Shown piece after piece: positions 41,060 through 49,767 of a stretch of DNA of 64,000 bases. Source of the stretch: Kribbella italica (lineage in GTDB: Bacteria > Actinomycetota > Actinomycetes > Propionibacteriales > Kribbellaceae); assembly GCF_014205135.1 (NCBI RefSeq), contig NZ_JACHMY010000001.1, positions 8,060,001 to 8,124,000 of the forward strand, read 5' to 3'. The first letter of the stretch is position 1; every line of letters starts with the position of its first letter. The translations under genes and the position numbers were made by a program. The notes under the pieces are model-generated. The model had not been told where the DNA came from and did no database searches. It saw only the letters and a list, made by a program, of their open reading frames with translations.

Positions 41060-42160
41060 CTACGGGCGCGGTGCCGTGGGGGATGCGGGTCTGTGGATGC
41101 CGGCGGCCGTCAGTAGGGCGGCGACCGGGCCGTTCTGCTCCTCCAGCAGAGCCGCGGCCAGGTGCGCGGTGCCGATCTCGGGTGCGTTCTCGTCGGAGGC
41201 GATCAGGCGGGCGCGGGTGCGGGCCTGACGGGCCGAGCTGTGGACCGGGAACGGGCGCTCGAACGGTTGCGGAGGGTCGACCGCCGCGGCGGCGAGCAAC
41301 CTGCTGAGGACGATCCCCTCAGCGGCCAGCGTCGCGGCGCCGGTGTCTGCGGGGGTTCCTTCGTCGCGACCGGCCTGGAGCAGGAGTCGGTCGAGGGACA
41401 GGACGCCGAGCAGGAGGTCGGCGGAGTCGATCTCGCCGCGGCCGCGGCGTAGGGCCTGACGCCTAGCTTCTGCTGCCGCGCCGAACAGCATCGGTGTCTC
41501 GCTGCCTCGCATCCACTTCGCCAGCCGGCCGGTGAGGCCGCCGGGGAAGCTGCCGGTTCTACGCAGTACGTCGTGCGCTGCTGCCGCAGGTGAGGTGCCG
41601 GCCGAGAGATCGAGAGCCGCGGCGACGGCCGCCCGGTCGACGCGTCGCAGGCGGAGCGCCTCGACCGCACGGCAACCGGGGAGATCGAGCAACGCGGCGA
41701 GGAAGTGCGAGGAGGTGACGACTTGCCCGCCAGCGTGAACAACCGCACCACTCAGACACGCCCGCAACGCAGGCGTAGCAGCCGCCGCCGCGATCGCCCG
41801 CTTCTTCCGCCCCCAATCCGCCTCCCGCAGCACGGCGGCCACCAGGTGCTCCACATCCGCACTCGCACCCGTATCCGCATCGGCGGCCATGCCCGCGGTC
41901 GTCCGAGGCTTGCCGGCCGGCGCAGCCGGGTCCGCGTTGTCGGTGCTGATCCAGTCGGGTGGGTCTTGGGCCGCGAGGGTGCCCATCAGGGCGCCGGCGT
42001 CGTTCAGGCGGGGGGCCAGGGCCTTGGCGGTCGGGGTTTCGGCGTCCAGGAGGGCGAACAGCAGGTGTTCGGTCCCGGTTGTGGGGTGGCCGAGCCGGGC
42101 CGCGCGGGCCAGTGCTCGGGACAACATGCGGACTGCCTCGGTCGTGTGGTCGATCTCCAT
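41060..42160 (-). CDS. Clp N-terminal-domain repeat protein without ATPase
   Basis: 366 residues from ATG 42160. Four Clp-N half-repeats can be read: GTEHLLFALLD (near 30), SSHFLAALLD (near 155), SADLLLGVLSL (near 240) and TAHLAAALLEE (near 335). Each follows a helix of ARxxA type. There is no Walker motif or protease domain. Clp-N domains recognise substrates or adaptors of ClpC; free-standing versions in actinomycetes (ClpC accessory or ClpS-like adaptors) have been proposed. Low-complexity Ala-rich linkers suggest internal duplication. Role unproven; adaptor or decoy for the Clp system is my inference. Confidence 0.82.
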   Translation of the reverse strand: MEIDHTTEAVRMLSRALARAARLGHPTTGTEHLLFALLDAETPTAKALAPRLNDAGALMGTLAAQDPPDWISTDNADPAAPAGKPRTTAGMAADADTGASADVEHLVAAVLREADWGRKKRAIAAAAATPALRACLSGAVVHAGGQVVTSSHFLAALLDLPGCRAVEALRLRRVDRAAVAAALDLSAGTSPAAAAHDVLRRTGSFPGGLTGRLAKWMRGSETPMLFGAAAEARRQALRRGRGEIDSADLLLGVLSLDRLLLQAGRDEGTPADTGAATLAAEGIVLSRLLAAAAVDPPQPFERPFPVHSSARQARTRARLIASDENAPEIGTAHLAAALLEEQNGPVAALLTAAGIHRPASPTAPRP

Positions 42161-42314
42161 GTCTCGAAGCTAGTCAGCTCGCCGCCTCCGTCGCGCCTGC
42201 CGATCGGCTCGTATCATGGCCGATCGGACAGCAGCGCGAGCCGATCGGCACTGTCGTCCGCCGCGACCGGCCCGAAGAATCGTCCAGGCCAGCCGACCGA
42301 CGATGGAGAACTTG

Positions 42315-43898
42315 ATGCCGACGGCCCCCAAACTCTCCGCGCTCCGGACCGAACTGCGCACGGCGGTCTCCGAGCTCCGGCACGCCGCTCCCCGCGTTGT
42401 CTCCGAGTTCAGGAGAGCCGCTCCCCGTGCTGTTGCCGAGCTCAGGAGCACCGTCCCCAACGCTGTCGCCGAGGTCCGGCGCGCCGGACCCAACGCTGTC
42501 GCCGAGGTCCGGCGCGCCGGACCCAACGCTGTCGCCGAGCTCCGGCGCGCCGGCCCCCGTGCTCTCGCCGAGCTGAAGGGCACGCCCCGTGCCGTCGTGG
42601 TGCGCGAGACCTTGCTAGTATTGCTCGTCGCCGGGACCGGGCTGGTTCCGATCGCGCTCGGTGGTCCCGACCCGATCCGGACCGTCGTCGCCGCTCTGGC
42701 CGCCGGTGTGTTGTTGCTGCTGCGGTTCCGCTGGCCCTTGTGGGCATTGCTCGGTACGGCGCTGCTCTGCCTTCTCCCCGCTCTCTCGCCCGTGCTGAGC
42801 GCGTCGATCATCGCGTTCACCGCCGGCCGACGCTCCCGCCCGCTGTGGCGACTGTGGACTGTCGTCACAGCGGCGACGGTTGTCACCTTCGGCACCAGCC
42901 TCTGGTCAGAAGGGGAGGACCCCACCCCGGGCCTGCTCGCCCTCGGCGCGGTGATGTCGGCGCTCCTGATCGGCGTACCGGCACTGGCCGGTGTCCTGCT
43001 CGGCTACCGGCGCCCCGAGACCCGACTGCTCCGCGACCGCAACGACTACCTCGAACGCTCGCGCACCCTGGTCGGAGCCCAGGCCCGGGCCGTCGAGCGG
43101 ACCCGTATCGCGGGGGAGATGCACGACCTGCTCGGTCACCGGCTCAGCCTGATCTCCTTGCACGCGGGCGCGCTGGAACTTGCCGTGGGCAAGGACGCGC
43201 CCCAGCTGACGGCCCAGGCGGAGCTGCTGCGGACCACCGCGAGTACGGCGCTCGACGAGCTGCGGCAGATCCTCGGCCTGCTCCGGGTCTCGGCCGGACC
43301 GGCCGGCGACCTGCCCGATGGGCTCGGCACGCACACCGGCACCCGCGCCGACCTCGCCGCCCTGGTGGAGGAGTCGCGGCGCGCGGGGGTCCACGTCGAG
43401 CTGGTCTGGAACGGCGCCGATCTCGCGGAGGCCGATCCCCGCACCCGGTACGCCGTGCACCGGGCGGTCCGCGAGGGCCTGACGAACGTCCACCGGCACG
43501 CCCCCGGCGCGCACGCCGTGGTCGACGTACTCCGGATCGACGAGCGGATCCGGGTCACCATCTCCAACGGACCGGGCGCCGCGGCGCAACGCGCCGTACC
43601 GGGCACCCGTCGCGGCCTGGCCGGGCTGGACGAACGCATCTGTCTGCTGGGCGGCTCGATCGCGGCGGGCCCGACCCGGACCGGTGGATTCGCGCTGACC
43701 GTCGATCTGCCCGTGCACCCCGCCGGTCTGCTGCCCGAACCCGACCTCCCCGCTCCTGGTCCCGAGCCCACGGTGATCGACGACGCGGAGGTTCTCACGC
43801 TGCCCAGGCTGCTCGGGACGGGCTGCCTGGCGCTGGTCCTCGCGGTCCCGGTCGTCCTCGCGCTGGTGATTCTGGTGGTCGCCTTCGTCGTAAGGTAG
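42315..43898 (+). CDS. Two-component sensor histidine kinase (NarL/DesK type)
   Basis: 527 residues from ATG 42315 (GGAG seven bases upstream; ATG 42303 would add four). The first 85 residues contain about seven head-to-tail 11-residue repeats such as NAVAEVRRAGP. Four or five membrane helices follow (about 100-230). The HisKA_3 motif RTRIAGEMHDLLGHRLSLI has phosphoacceptor His270; the ATPase part has NVHRHAPGAH and GRGL-like RRGLAGLDERI. A final helix (LGTGCLALVLAVPVVLALVILVVAFVV) ends the protein after the ATPase domain. The response regulator gene starts four bases after the stop. Confidence 0.93.
   Translation: MPTAPKLSALRTELRTAVSELRHAAPRVVSEFRRAAPRAVAELRSTVPNAVAEVRRAGPNAVAEVRRAGPNAVAELRRAGPRALAELKGTPRAVVVRETLLVLLVAGTGLVPIALGGPDPIRTVVAALAAGVLLLLRFRWPLWALLGTALLCLLPALSPVLSASIIAFTAGRRSRPLWRLWTVVTAATVVTFGTSLWSEGEDPTPGLLALGAVMSALLIGVPALAGVLLGYRRPETRLLRDRNDYLERSRTLVGAQARAVERTRIAGEMHDLLGHRLSLISLHAGALELAVGKDAPQLTAQAELLRTTASTALDELRQILGLLRVSAGPAGDLPDGLGTHTGTRADLAALVEESRRAGVHVELVWNGADLAEADPRTRYAVHRAVREGLTNVHRHAPGAHAVVDVLRIDERIRVTISNGPGAAAQRAVPGTRRGLAGLDERICLLGGSIAAGPTRTGGFALTVDLPVHPAGLLPEPDLPAPGPEPTVIDDAEVLTLPRLLGTGCLALVLAVPVVLALVILVVAFVVR
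42345..42578 (+). repeat. 33-bp tandem repeat inside the sensor kinase gene
   Basis: About seven units of 33 bp encode 11-residue repeats (A[LV]AE[LV]RRAGP). Two central units are identical in DNA (GAGGTCCGGCGCGCC... twice in a row), pointing to recent expansion. Confidence 0.85.
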
Positions 43899-43902
43899 GC
43901 CG

Positions 43903-44550
43903 GTGATCCGGGTCCTGCTGGCCGACGACGAGGCGTTGCTGCGCGCGGGCGTCCGGATGATCCTCGAGCACGCGCCCGACGTCGAGGTGGTGGCCGAGGT
44001 CCCCGACGGTGTCGCGGCCGTCCGCGCCTGCCGCGAGCAGGCCGTCGACGTCGCGCTGCTGGACCTGCGGATGCCGGGCGGCGACGGACTGACCGCGGCG
44101 GCCGAGATCGCCCGTCGGTTCCCGGACACCAACGTCGTGGTGCTGACGACGTTCGGCGAGGACCGGTACGTCGCGGAGGCGCTCGCCGCCGGCGCGGTCG
44201 GCTTCCTGCTGAAGGACATCGGGCCGGCCGACCTGATCCACGCGGTCCAGGTCGCCGCCCGCGGTGAGTCGATCCTGGCGCCCTCGATCGTCCGCAGACT
44301 GGTCGAACGCCACCTGGTCTCGGCCGAGCACGGCAACGCGGCCGCGCGGCTGGCGCCCCTCACCCCGACCGAGCGCGACGTACTGCGGCAGGTCGGCACC
44401 GGCGCGTCGAACGCCGACATCGCCGCCGCGCTCTATCTCGGGGTCGGCACGGTGAAGGCGCACATCAGCCGGATCCTCACCAAGCTCGGCTGCGAGAACC
44501 GCGTCCAGGCCGCGATCCTCGCCCACGAAGCCGGCTTGCTCGCCGACTGA
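43903..44550 (+). CDS. Response regulator, NarL/LuxR family
   Basis: 215 residues from GTG 43903. Receiver domain with acidic pocket LLADDEALL (Asp8, Asp9), phosphoacceptor Asp54 in ALLDLRMPGGDGL, and Lys in GFLLKDI. The LuxR-type helix-turn-helix is LTPTERDVLRQVGTGASNADIAAALYLGVGTVKAHISRILTKLG. It is the partner of the kinase four bases upstream. The next genes encode cell-wall hydrolases, which could be targets, but no binding sites were recognised. Confidence 0.95.
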   Translation: MIRVLLADDEALLRAGVRMILEHAPDVEVVAEVPDGVAAVRACREQAVDVALLDLRMPGGDGLTAAAEIARRFPDTNVVVLTTFGEDRYVAEALAAGAVGFLLKDIGPADLIHAVQVAARGESILAPSIVRRLVERHLVSAEHGNAAARLAPLTPTERDVLRQVGTGASNADIAAALYLGVGTVKAHISRILTKLGCENRVQAAILAHEAGLLAD

Positions 44551-44667
44551 GCCCGGCGCGCGCGGACACGCCACGCAGGGTGACGGCAATCCCGGAGATC
44601 CGATCACTCCTTGCGCATAATCTGTCACAGCTGCTCATCAGCGAACAGAACGGCCGGAGGCTCTCCG

Positions 44668-46320
44668 ATGCGTGTCACACCATCCCTGCGACTGACCTTG
44701 ACCGCGGTGACCGGGCTCGCCCTGTTCGTCCCGGTGATCCACGTCCCCTGGAACGATCCGGCGCCGGCCGATGCCGCGCCCCTTTCGGCGCAAGACATCG
44801 AGTCGGCGCACGACGTCGAGTCGGCGTACGACGTCGAACCGTCGTACCGGGAGCTGCCCCTGCGGCAGGTCTCCGGGACGAGGCTGTCGAGCGCGTCGGC
44901 GCAGACGCAGCCGTTCGGGATGGTCGGGGTGACCTGGCCGGTCCGCGCGAGCTCGGCCGCCGTCGAGGTGAAGGTCCGCGTCCAGCGCAACGGCACCTGG
45001 GCGGCCTGGGAGCGGCTGACGGTCGAGGACGACCATGGTCCGGACGGTGCCGAGGGCAAGCAACGATCCGGGACCGAGCCGATCTGGGTCGGGACGGCCG
45101 ACGGTGTCGAGGCGTCCGTGACCACCACCGACGGTACGACGATGCCGGACGCGAAGGTGATCCTGATCCAGCCGGGGTTCCGGGCCGCCGACAACGATCC
45201 GCCGGCCACGCCGGCCACGCCGGAGCAGCCGATCCAGCCCGAGGCCAGCCGCGCGCCGTACGGCATGCCGCGGATCGTCGGGCGGCCCGGCTGGGGTGCC
45301 GACGAGAAGCTGCGGTCGCACAACGGTGCCGCCTGCGCGAAGCCGAAGTACACGAGCACCGTGCAGGCCGCGTTCGTGCACCACACCGCGGACACCAACA
45401 ACTACACCAGCGCGCAGGTCCCGGCGATGATCCGCGGCATGTACGCGTACCACGTGAAGAGCCGCGGCTGGTGCGATCTCGGCTACAACTTCCTGGTCGA
45501 CAAGTTCGGCCGCGCGTGGGAGGGCCGGTACGGCGGCATGCAGCTGCCGGTGCTCGGCGCGCACACCGGGTCGTTCAACGCGAACTCCTTCGGGGTCTCG
45601 CTGATCGGCAACTTCGACAAGGTCGCGCCGAGCGCCCAGATGATGGAGATGACGGCCCGGATCGTCGCCTGGAAGCTGGACGCGAACTACCGCTCCCCGC
45701 TGGCCACGGTGATCCTCGACGGCAGCAAGCTCGGCACGGTCTCCGGTCACCGCGACACCAAGGCGACCGCGTGCCCGGGCAAGAACCTGTACTCCAAGAT
45801 CGGGTGGCTGAAGCAACGAGTCAACGCGCTGATGGGCAAGAGCGTGTCGACCGAGATCTACCGGCGCGCGCAGCAGCACGGCGGGTACCGGGCGATCGGG
45901 CAGCCGTTCTGGGGCGAGCATCCGACGAGGTCTGGGCGGGCGACGTACTTCGGTGCCCTGGACATCTACTGGTCGGCGCGCACCGGCGCGTGGTCCGTCC
46001 GCGGTGGCTTCAAGGCGCAGTTCCGCAAGATCGGGCCGGACGGTTTCCTCGGGATGCCGACCGGTGAGCAGCGCAACGGCCGGGTCAGTGGCAGCCGGAA
46101 GCAGCCGTTCCGCAACGGCGCGCTCTACTGGTCGCCGAAGACTGGCATGTTCCCGGTCGCCGGGCTGATCTCCCGCAAGTACGGCGCGCTCGGCGCGGAG
46201 GGTTCGCGTCTCGGCCTGCCGACGTCGGGGATGTACAAGGTCAACGGTGGCCAGCAGCAACGGTTCCAGCACGGCAAGCTCACCGCGAGCACCCGGACGC
46301 AGAAGGTCTACATCTCGTGA
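44668..46320 (+). CDS. Secreted N-acetylmuramoyl-L-alanine amidase (PGRP) with LGFP repeats
   Basis: 550 residues from ATG 44668, preceded by GGAGG. Signal peptide MRVTPSLRLTLTAVTGLALF. An N-terminal beta-rich region of about 170 residues leads to the PGRP amidase domain: GRPGWGAD, VHHTADTNNYT (zinc His), YHVKSRGWCDLGYNFLVDKFG and SGHRDTKATACPG (zinc His and Cys). The C-terminus has LGFP-type repeats (GFLGMPTGEQRNG, RLGLPTSGMYKVNGGQQQRFQHG) that bind cell walls. It cleaves the lactyl-peptide bond of peptidoglycan. The next gene overlaps its stop. Confidence 0.92.
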   Translation: MRVTPSLRLTLTAVTGLALFVPVIHVPWNDPAPADAAPLSAQDIESAHDVESAYDVEPSYRELPLRQVSGTRLSSASAQTQPFGMVGVTWPVRASSAAVEVKVRVQRNGTWAAWERLTVEDDHGPDGAEGKQRSGTEPIWVGTADGVEASVTTTDGTTMPDAKVILIQPGFRAADNDPPATPATPEQPIQPEASRAPYGMPRIVGRPGWGADEKLRSHNGAACAKPKYTSTVQAAFVHHTADTNNYTSAQVPAMIRGMYAYHVKSRGWCDLGYNFLVDKFGRAWEGRYGGMQLPVLGAHTGSFNANSFGVSLIGNFDKVAPSAQMMEMTARIVAWKLDANYRSPLATVILDGSKLGTVSGHRDTKATACPGKNLYSKIGWLKQRVNALMGKSVSTEIYRRAQQHGGYRAIGQPFWGEHPTRSGRATYFGALDIYWSARTGAWSVRGGFKAQFRKIGPDGFLGMPTGEQRNGRVSGSRKQPFRNGALYWSPKTGMFPVAGLISRKYGALGAEGSRLGLPTSGMYKVNGGQQQRFQHGKLTASTRTQKVYIS

Positions 46321-47540
46321 AACGCATGATTGTCGTCGCGCTGGTGGCGTCGACTCTGCCGAGCGGATTCGCGGTCGCCCACCAGGGCGCCGTACCGCCC
46401 GAGGCCGAGGCGACCCAGACGATCACCGGTCGCGGCTTCGGCCACGGCCGCGGCATGTCGCAGTACGGCGCGCAGGGCGCGGCCCTGGCCGGCAAGAACG
46501 TGAAGCAGATCCTCGACTTCTACTACCCCGGGACGGCGGTCGGCAAGGCCACCGGCGCGGTCCGGATCCGGATCACCGCGGACAGCACCGACGGCGTCCG
46601 GGTCCACTCGGTCAGCGGCCTGAAGCTGCGCGACCTGAAGACCAACAAGGTCTACACGTTGCCTGTAGCAACCAATCGGAACCAGTGGTCGATCGACCCG
46701 CACGGTGAGCACGGCACGCGGGTCCGTTCGTTCGATGCGAAGAAGCGGATCTGGTCCTTGTGGCGCACGTTGAGCGGTACGGCGCAGTTCGAGGGGCCGG
46801 CCGTGATTGGGCTGGTGCTGCCGAGCGGCGCCCAGGTCAAGTACCGCGGGGCACTGAGAGCCGCCGACGTCGGCGGCGCGCACCTGGACACGGTCAACGT
46901 CCTGCCACTGGAGACCTACCTGCGCGGCGTCGTCCCGCGCGAGGCGATCACCAGTTGGCGACCGGCCGCGCTGCAGGCGCAGTCCGTTGCCGCGCGCACC
47001 TATGCGGCGTACCACCGCAAGCGCGCCGGGAGCAGGGTGTACGACCTGTGCGACACGATCTCCTGCCAGGTGTACGGCGGCTACTCGTCGGAGAAGGCGT
47101 CGACCAACGCGGCGATCGCGGCCACTGCCGGGCAGATCCGGCTGTACCGGAACACGCCGATCATCGCGGAGTTCTCCTCCTCGAACGGCGGCGCGACGAC
47201 GGCCGGCACGGTCGGGTACCAACTGGCCAAGGTCGACAGCTGGGACGCGTACCCGGGCAACAAGAACCCGAACGTCACCTGGTCGACGACGCGGACGGCG
47301 GCGCAGATGCAGGCCGCCTTCGGCGTCGGCAAGCTGAAGGGCGTCTCGATCAGCCGTCGGACCGGGCTCGGACCGGGCGGCGGTCGGGTGACCCGCGTGG
47401 TCGCGACCGGTGCCGCCGGGACGCGCGCGTTCACGGGTGATCAGGTCAGGGCGAACCTGCGTCTGAAGTCCGCCTGGTTCGTCTTCGGTAGTGGATATAC
47501 CAAGAACGAACTCTTGACGCTGCGCTGCTCGGCCGGTTAG
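46317..47540 (+). CDS. Secreted SpoIID/LytB-domain protein
   Basis: 407 residues from GTG 46317, overlapping the amidase stop (GTGA). A short signal peptide (MKRMIVVALVASTLPSGFAVA) precedes the repeated GRGFGHGRGMSQYGAQGAALAG motif, which SpoIID/LytB proteins carry near their termini. VLPLETYLRGVVPREAITSWRPAALQAQSVAARTYA is the SpoIID core with the catalytic Glu region. SpoIID proteins are lytic transglycosylases for denuded glycan, matching the upstream amidase, which strips peptides. The pair is a plausible two-step wall-remodelling unit. Confidence 0.9.
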   Translation: MKRMIVVALVASTLPSGFAVAHQGAVPPEAEATQTITGRGFGHGRGMSQYGAQGAALAGKNVKQILDFYYPGTAVGKATGAVRIRITADSTDGVRVHSVSGLKLRDLKTNKVYTLPVATNRNQWSIDPHGEHGTRVRSFDAKKRIWSLWRTLSGTAQFEGPAVIGLVLPSGAQVKYRGALRAADVGGAHLDTVNVLPLETYLRGVVPREAITSWRPAALQAQSVAARTYAAYHRKRAGSRVYDLCDTISCQVYGGYSSEKASTNAAIAATAGQIRLYRNTPIIAEFSSSNGGATTAGTVGYQLAKVDSWDAYPGNKNPNVTWSTTRTAAQMQAAFGVGKLKGVSISRRTGLGPGGGRVTRVVATGAAGTRAFTGDQVRANLRLKSAWFVFGSGYTKNELLTLRCSAG

Positions 47541-47586
47541 AACGTGACATCGATGTCAGTCGCAGCCGCCCCTGAAGGAGTGCTCG

Positions 47587-48768
47587 ATGCGCAGAAGAAT
47601 TGGTATATCAACTAAGGCCTTCGCCGGACTGGTGGCGGTGGCGGTGGTCGGCGCCCTGCACGCGCCCGGCGCCGAGGCCGCCCCGGCCGGCGAGCAGACG
47701 GGCGGACATCCCGGCAGCGCCGCGGCGCGCGCCAACACGTCGTACCAGGCGTTGAACAAGTACTTCGGCGCCGGGCCGGTTCTGCTGCTGGAGGAGTATC
47801 CGAACGAGCAGCAGAACCCGTACTCCTACATCTGGCCGTACTCGCAGGGTGCGGTCGCGGCCGAGAACCTCGCCGGCATCCCGGGCTCGGGCCGGAAGGC
47901 GGCTGCGGAGGCGGAGCGCCGGCTCGAAGGCTACAAGCCGTACTGGAACGCCGGTACGACGCCGAAGGGCTACGACTCCTACCTGCGGCCGCCGCTCGGC
48001 CAAGGGGGTGACAAGTTCTACGACGACAACGAGTGGATCGGGCTGCACCTGATCCAGCACTACCAGCGGACTGGTGACCGCTCGTCGCTGAACCGGGCCA
48101 AGGAGATCTTCGGGCTCGTCGTGCACGGCTGGGACAACGACCCGACGCACCCGTGCGCGGGCGGCGTCTACTGGACCCAGGCGCCTTGGAGCCAGGACCG
48201 GAACACGATCTCGAACGGGCCGGGCGCCGAGCTCGGCGCGCACCTCTACCTGCTCACCAAGGACAGGTCGTACCTGACCTGGGCCCAGAAGATGTACGAG
48301 TGGGCACGGACCTGCATGCTCGCGCCGAACGGCCTGTACTGGGACCACATCGACCTGGCCGGAACGGTCGAGAAGACCCAGTGGAGTTACAACCAGGGCG
48401 TGATGCTGGGCGCCGGAACCCTGCTGTACAAGGCGACCGGGCAGAAGCGGTACCTGACCGAGGCGAAGGCGCTCGCGAACGCGTCGCTGGCCTTCTACGG
48501 CAGCGAGGACCGGCTGTGGAAGCAGCCGACCCGCTTCAACGCGATCTGGTTCAAGAACCTGCTGATCCTGGACTCGGTCGCGCACGACGCGCGCTACACC
48601 AAGGTGATGAAGGCCTACTCGGCCCGCGCCTGGTCCGAGGTCCGCGACCCGGCCACCGGCCTGTTCCACTTCGCCGAAGGCCCGGTCCAGCTCCTCGAGC
48701 AGGCCGGCATGGTCCAGATCGACTCGCTCCTGGCCTGGCCCCGCAGCCGCTACAAGAAGCTGGCCTGA
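47587..48768 (+). CDS. Secreted glycoside hydrolase family 76 (alpha-1,6-mannanase-like)
   Basis: 393 residues from ATG 47587 with GAAGGAG upstream. Signal peptide of about 32 residues ending GAEAAPA. The GH76 catalytic pair is Asp146-Asp147 in KFYDDNEWIGLHLIQHYQ. Other conserved parts include GGVYWTQAPWSQDRNTISNGPGAELGAHLY and YNQGVMLGAGTLLYKATG. GH76 enzymes cleave alpha-1,6-mannan, such as lipomannan backbones or fungal mannan. A 46-base gap from the SpoIID gene suggests common transcription. A strong terminator follows. Confidence 0.92.
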   Translation: MRRRIGISTKAFAGLVAVAVVGALHAPGAEAAPAGEQTGGHPGSAAARANTSYQALNKYFGAGPVLLLEEYPNEQQNPYSYIWPYSQGAVAAENLAGIPGSGRKAAAEAERRLEGYKPYWNAGTTPKGYDSYLRPPLGQGGDKFYDDNEWIGLHLIQHYQRTGDRSSLNRAKEIFGLVVHGWDNDPTHPCAGGVYWTQAPWSQDRNTISNGPGAELGAHLYLLTKDRSYLTWAQKMYEWARTCMLAPNGLYWDHIDLAGTVEKTQWSYNQGVMLGAGTLLYKATGQKRYLTEAKALANASLAFYGSEDRLWKQPTRFNAIWFKNLLILDSVAHDARYTKVMKAYSARAWSEVRDPATGLFHFAEGPVQLLEQAGMVQIDSLLAWPRSRYKKLA

Positions 48769-48773
48769 CGGTC

Positions 48774-48813
48774 GAAGCCCCTGGGTCCGTCGCTCGACGG
48801 GCCCAGGGGCTTC
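48774..48813. terminator. Terminator between GH76 and cyclophilin genes
   Basis: 19-bp stem with one mismatch (arms starting GAAGCCCCTGGG), two-base loop, followed by GTTCTG. It lies between convergent stops and may serve both. Confidence 0.88.
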
Positions 48814-48825
48814 GTTCTGTCCGCG

Positions 48826-49701
48826 CTAGTTCTTGGACGCCGTGGTGGCCGCGGTGATCTTGACCTCGGTTGCCGGCTTGCCATCGCCGGGGCCGCCGTT
48901 CTCGCTCGGGACGACGCCGGCGTTGGCGACCTTGTCGACGGCCTTCAGGCCGTTGGCGTCGAGGGTGCCGAAGGCGGTGTACGCCGGGTCCAGGCCGGAG
49001 CCGTCGCCGTACACGATGAAGAACTGGCTGCCGTTGGTGTTCGGGCCGGAGTTGGCCATCGCGAGCGTGCCGCGGCCGTACTTCAGCTCGGGGAAGACCT
49101 CGTCCTTGAAGCTGTAGCCGGGGCCGCCGCGACCGTCGCCGCCCGGGTCGCCGCACTGCAGGACCTGCAGGCCCTCGCCGACGGTGAGCCGGTGGCAGAC
49201 GGTGTTGTCGAAGTATTTCTGGTTGACCAGGCTGACGAAGCTGTTCACCGTGCAGGGCGCGAGCGCGCTGTCCAGGGTGAGCCCGAGGTCGCCGACGCTG
49301 GTCTTCAGCGTGACGTCCGTCGTACCGCCGGCCTTGACCTTGCCGTTGGCGGGCGCGTTCACCTTCTTGGCCGCCGGACCGCCCTTGGTGTAGCTGCAGT
49401 CGACCTCGGCCGGCAGCGCGGCCGGCCGCTTCAGCGGTGCCGCGAGCGCGGTCGGGATCGACACCGGCTTGTTGCCCGGCGCGGCCTCGGAGGGCGTCGA
49501 GGTGTCACCCGCGACCGGGGTCTCCTGATCGCTGGTGTTCGCCGCGATCAGGACGACGCCGACGATCACCACCACCACGGACACGATCGCCGCGATGGTG
49601 ATCCCGACCATCCGCCGCTGCTTGGCCCGCTCGGCTGCCCGCTCCGCCTGCCGCTGCGCCTTCCGCGCGGCGAGCTGCTGCTCATGGGTCTTCTTGGACA
49701 T
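48826..49701 (-). CDS. Membrane-anchored peptidyl-prolyl isomerase (cyclophilin)
   Basis: 291 residues from ATG 49701 with GAGGAG upstream. A charged cytoplasmic N-terminus (MSKKTHEQQLAARKAQRQAE) leads to one membrane helix (VGITIAAIVSVVVVIVGVVLI) and a Ser/Pro/Thr linker. The extracytoplasmic cyclophilin domain follows: CTVNSFVSLVNQKYFDNTVCHRLT, YSFKDEVFPELKYGRGTLAMANSGPNTNGSQFFIVYGD, and AYTAFGTLDANGL. In the usual FHR motif the Phe is replaced by Cys (VCHRL), as in other actinobacterial PpiB-like proteins. It assists folding of exported proteins. Confidence 0.93.
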   Translation of the reverse strand: MSKKTHEQQLAARKAQRQAERAAERAKQRRMVGITIAAIVSVVVVIVGVVLIAANTSDQETPVAGDTSTPSEAAPGNKPVSIPTALAAPLKRPAALPAEVDCSYTKGGPAAKKVNAPANGKVKAGGTTDVTLKTSVGDLGLTLDSALAPCTVNSFVSLVNQKYFDNTVCHRLTVGEGLQVLQCGDPGGDGRGGPGYSFKDEVFPELKYGRGTLAMANSGPNTNGSQFFIVYGDGSGLDPAYTAFGTLDANGLKAVDKVANAGVVPSENGGPGDGKPATEVKITAATTASKN

Positions 49702-49767
49702 CGCACTCCTCACCTGGAACGGGCCAACGCTGCAGGGAACCTACAACCAAACCCTGAGAATCACCTG

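Noticed and set aside
47494..47609. Inverted repeat GATATACCAA (47494-47503) and TTGGTATATC (47600-47609) flanking the gap before GH76
   Set aside because: Both copies lie in coding sequence 96 bases apart, with no sign of a stable structure or insertion; likely chance, though it is AT-rich for this DNA.
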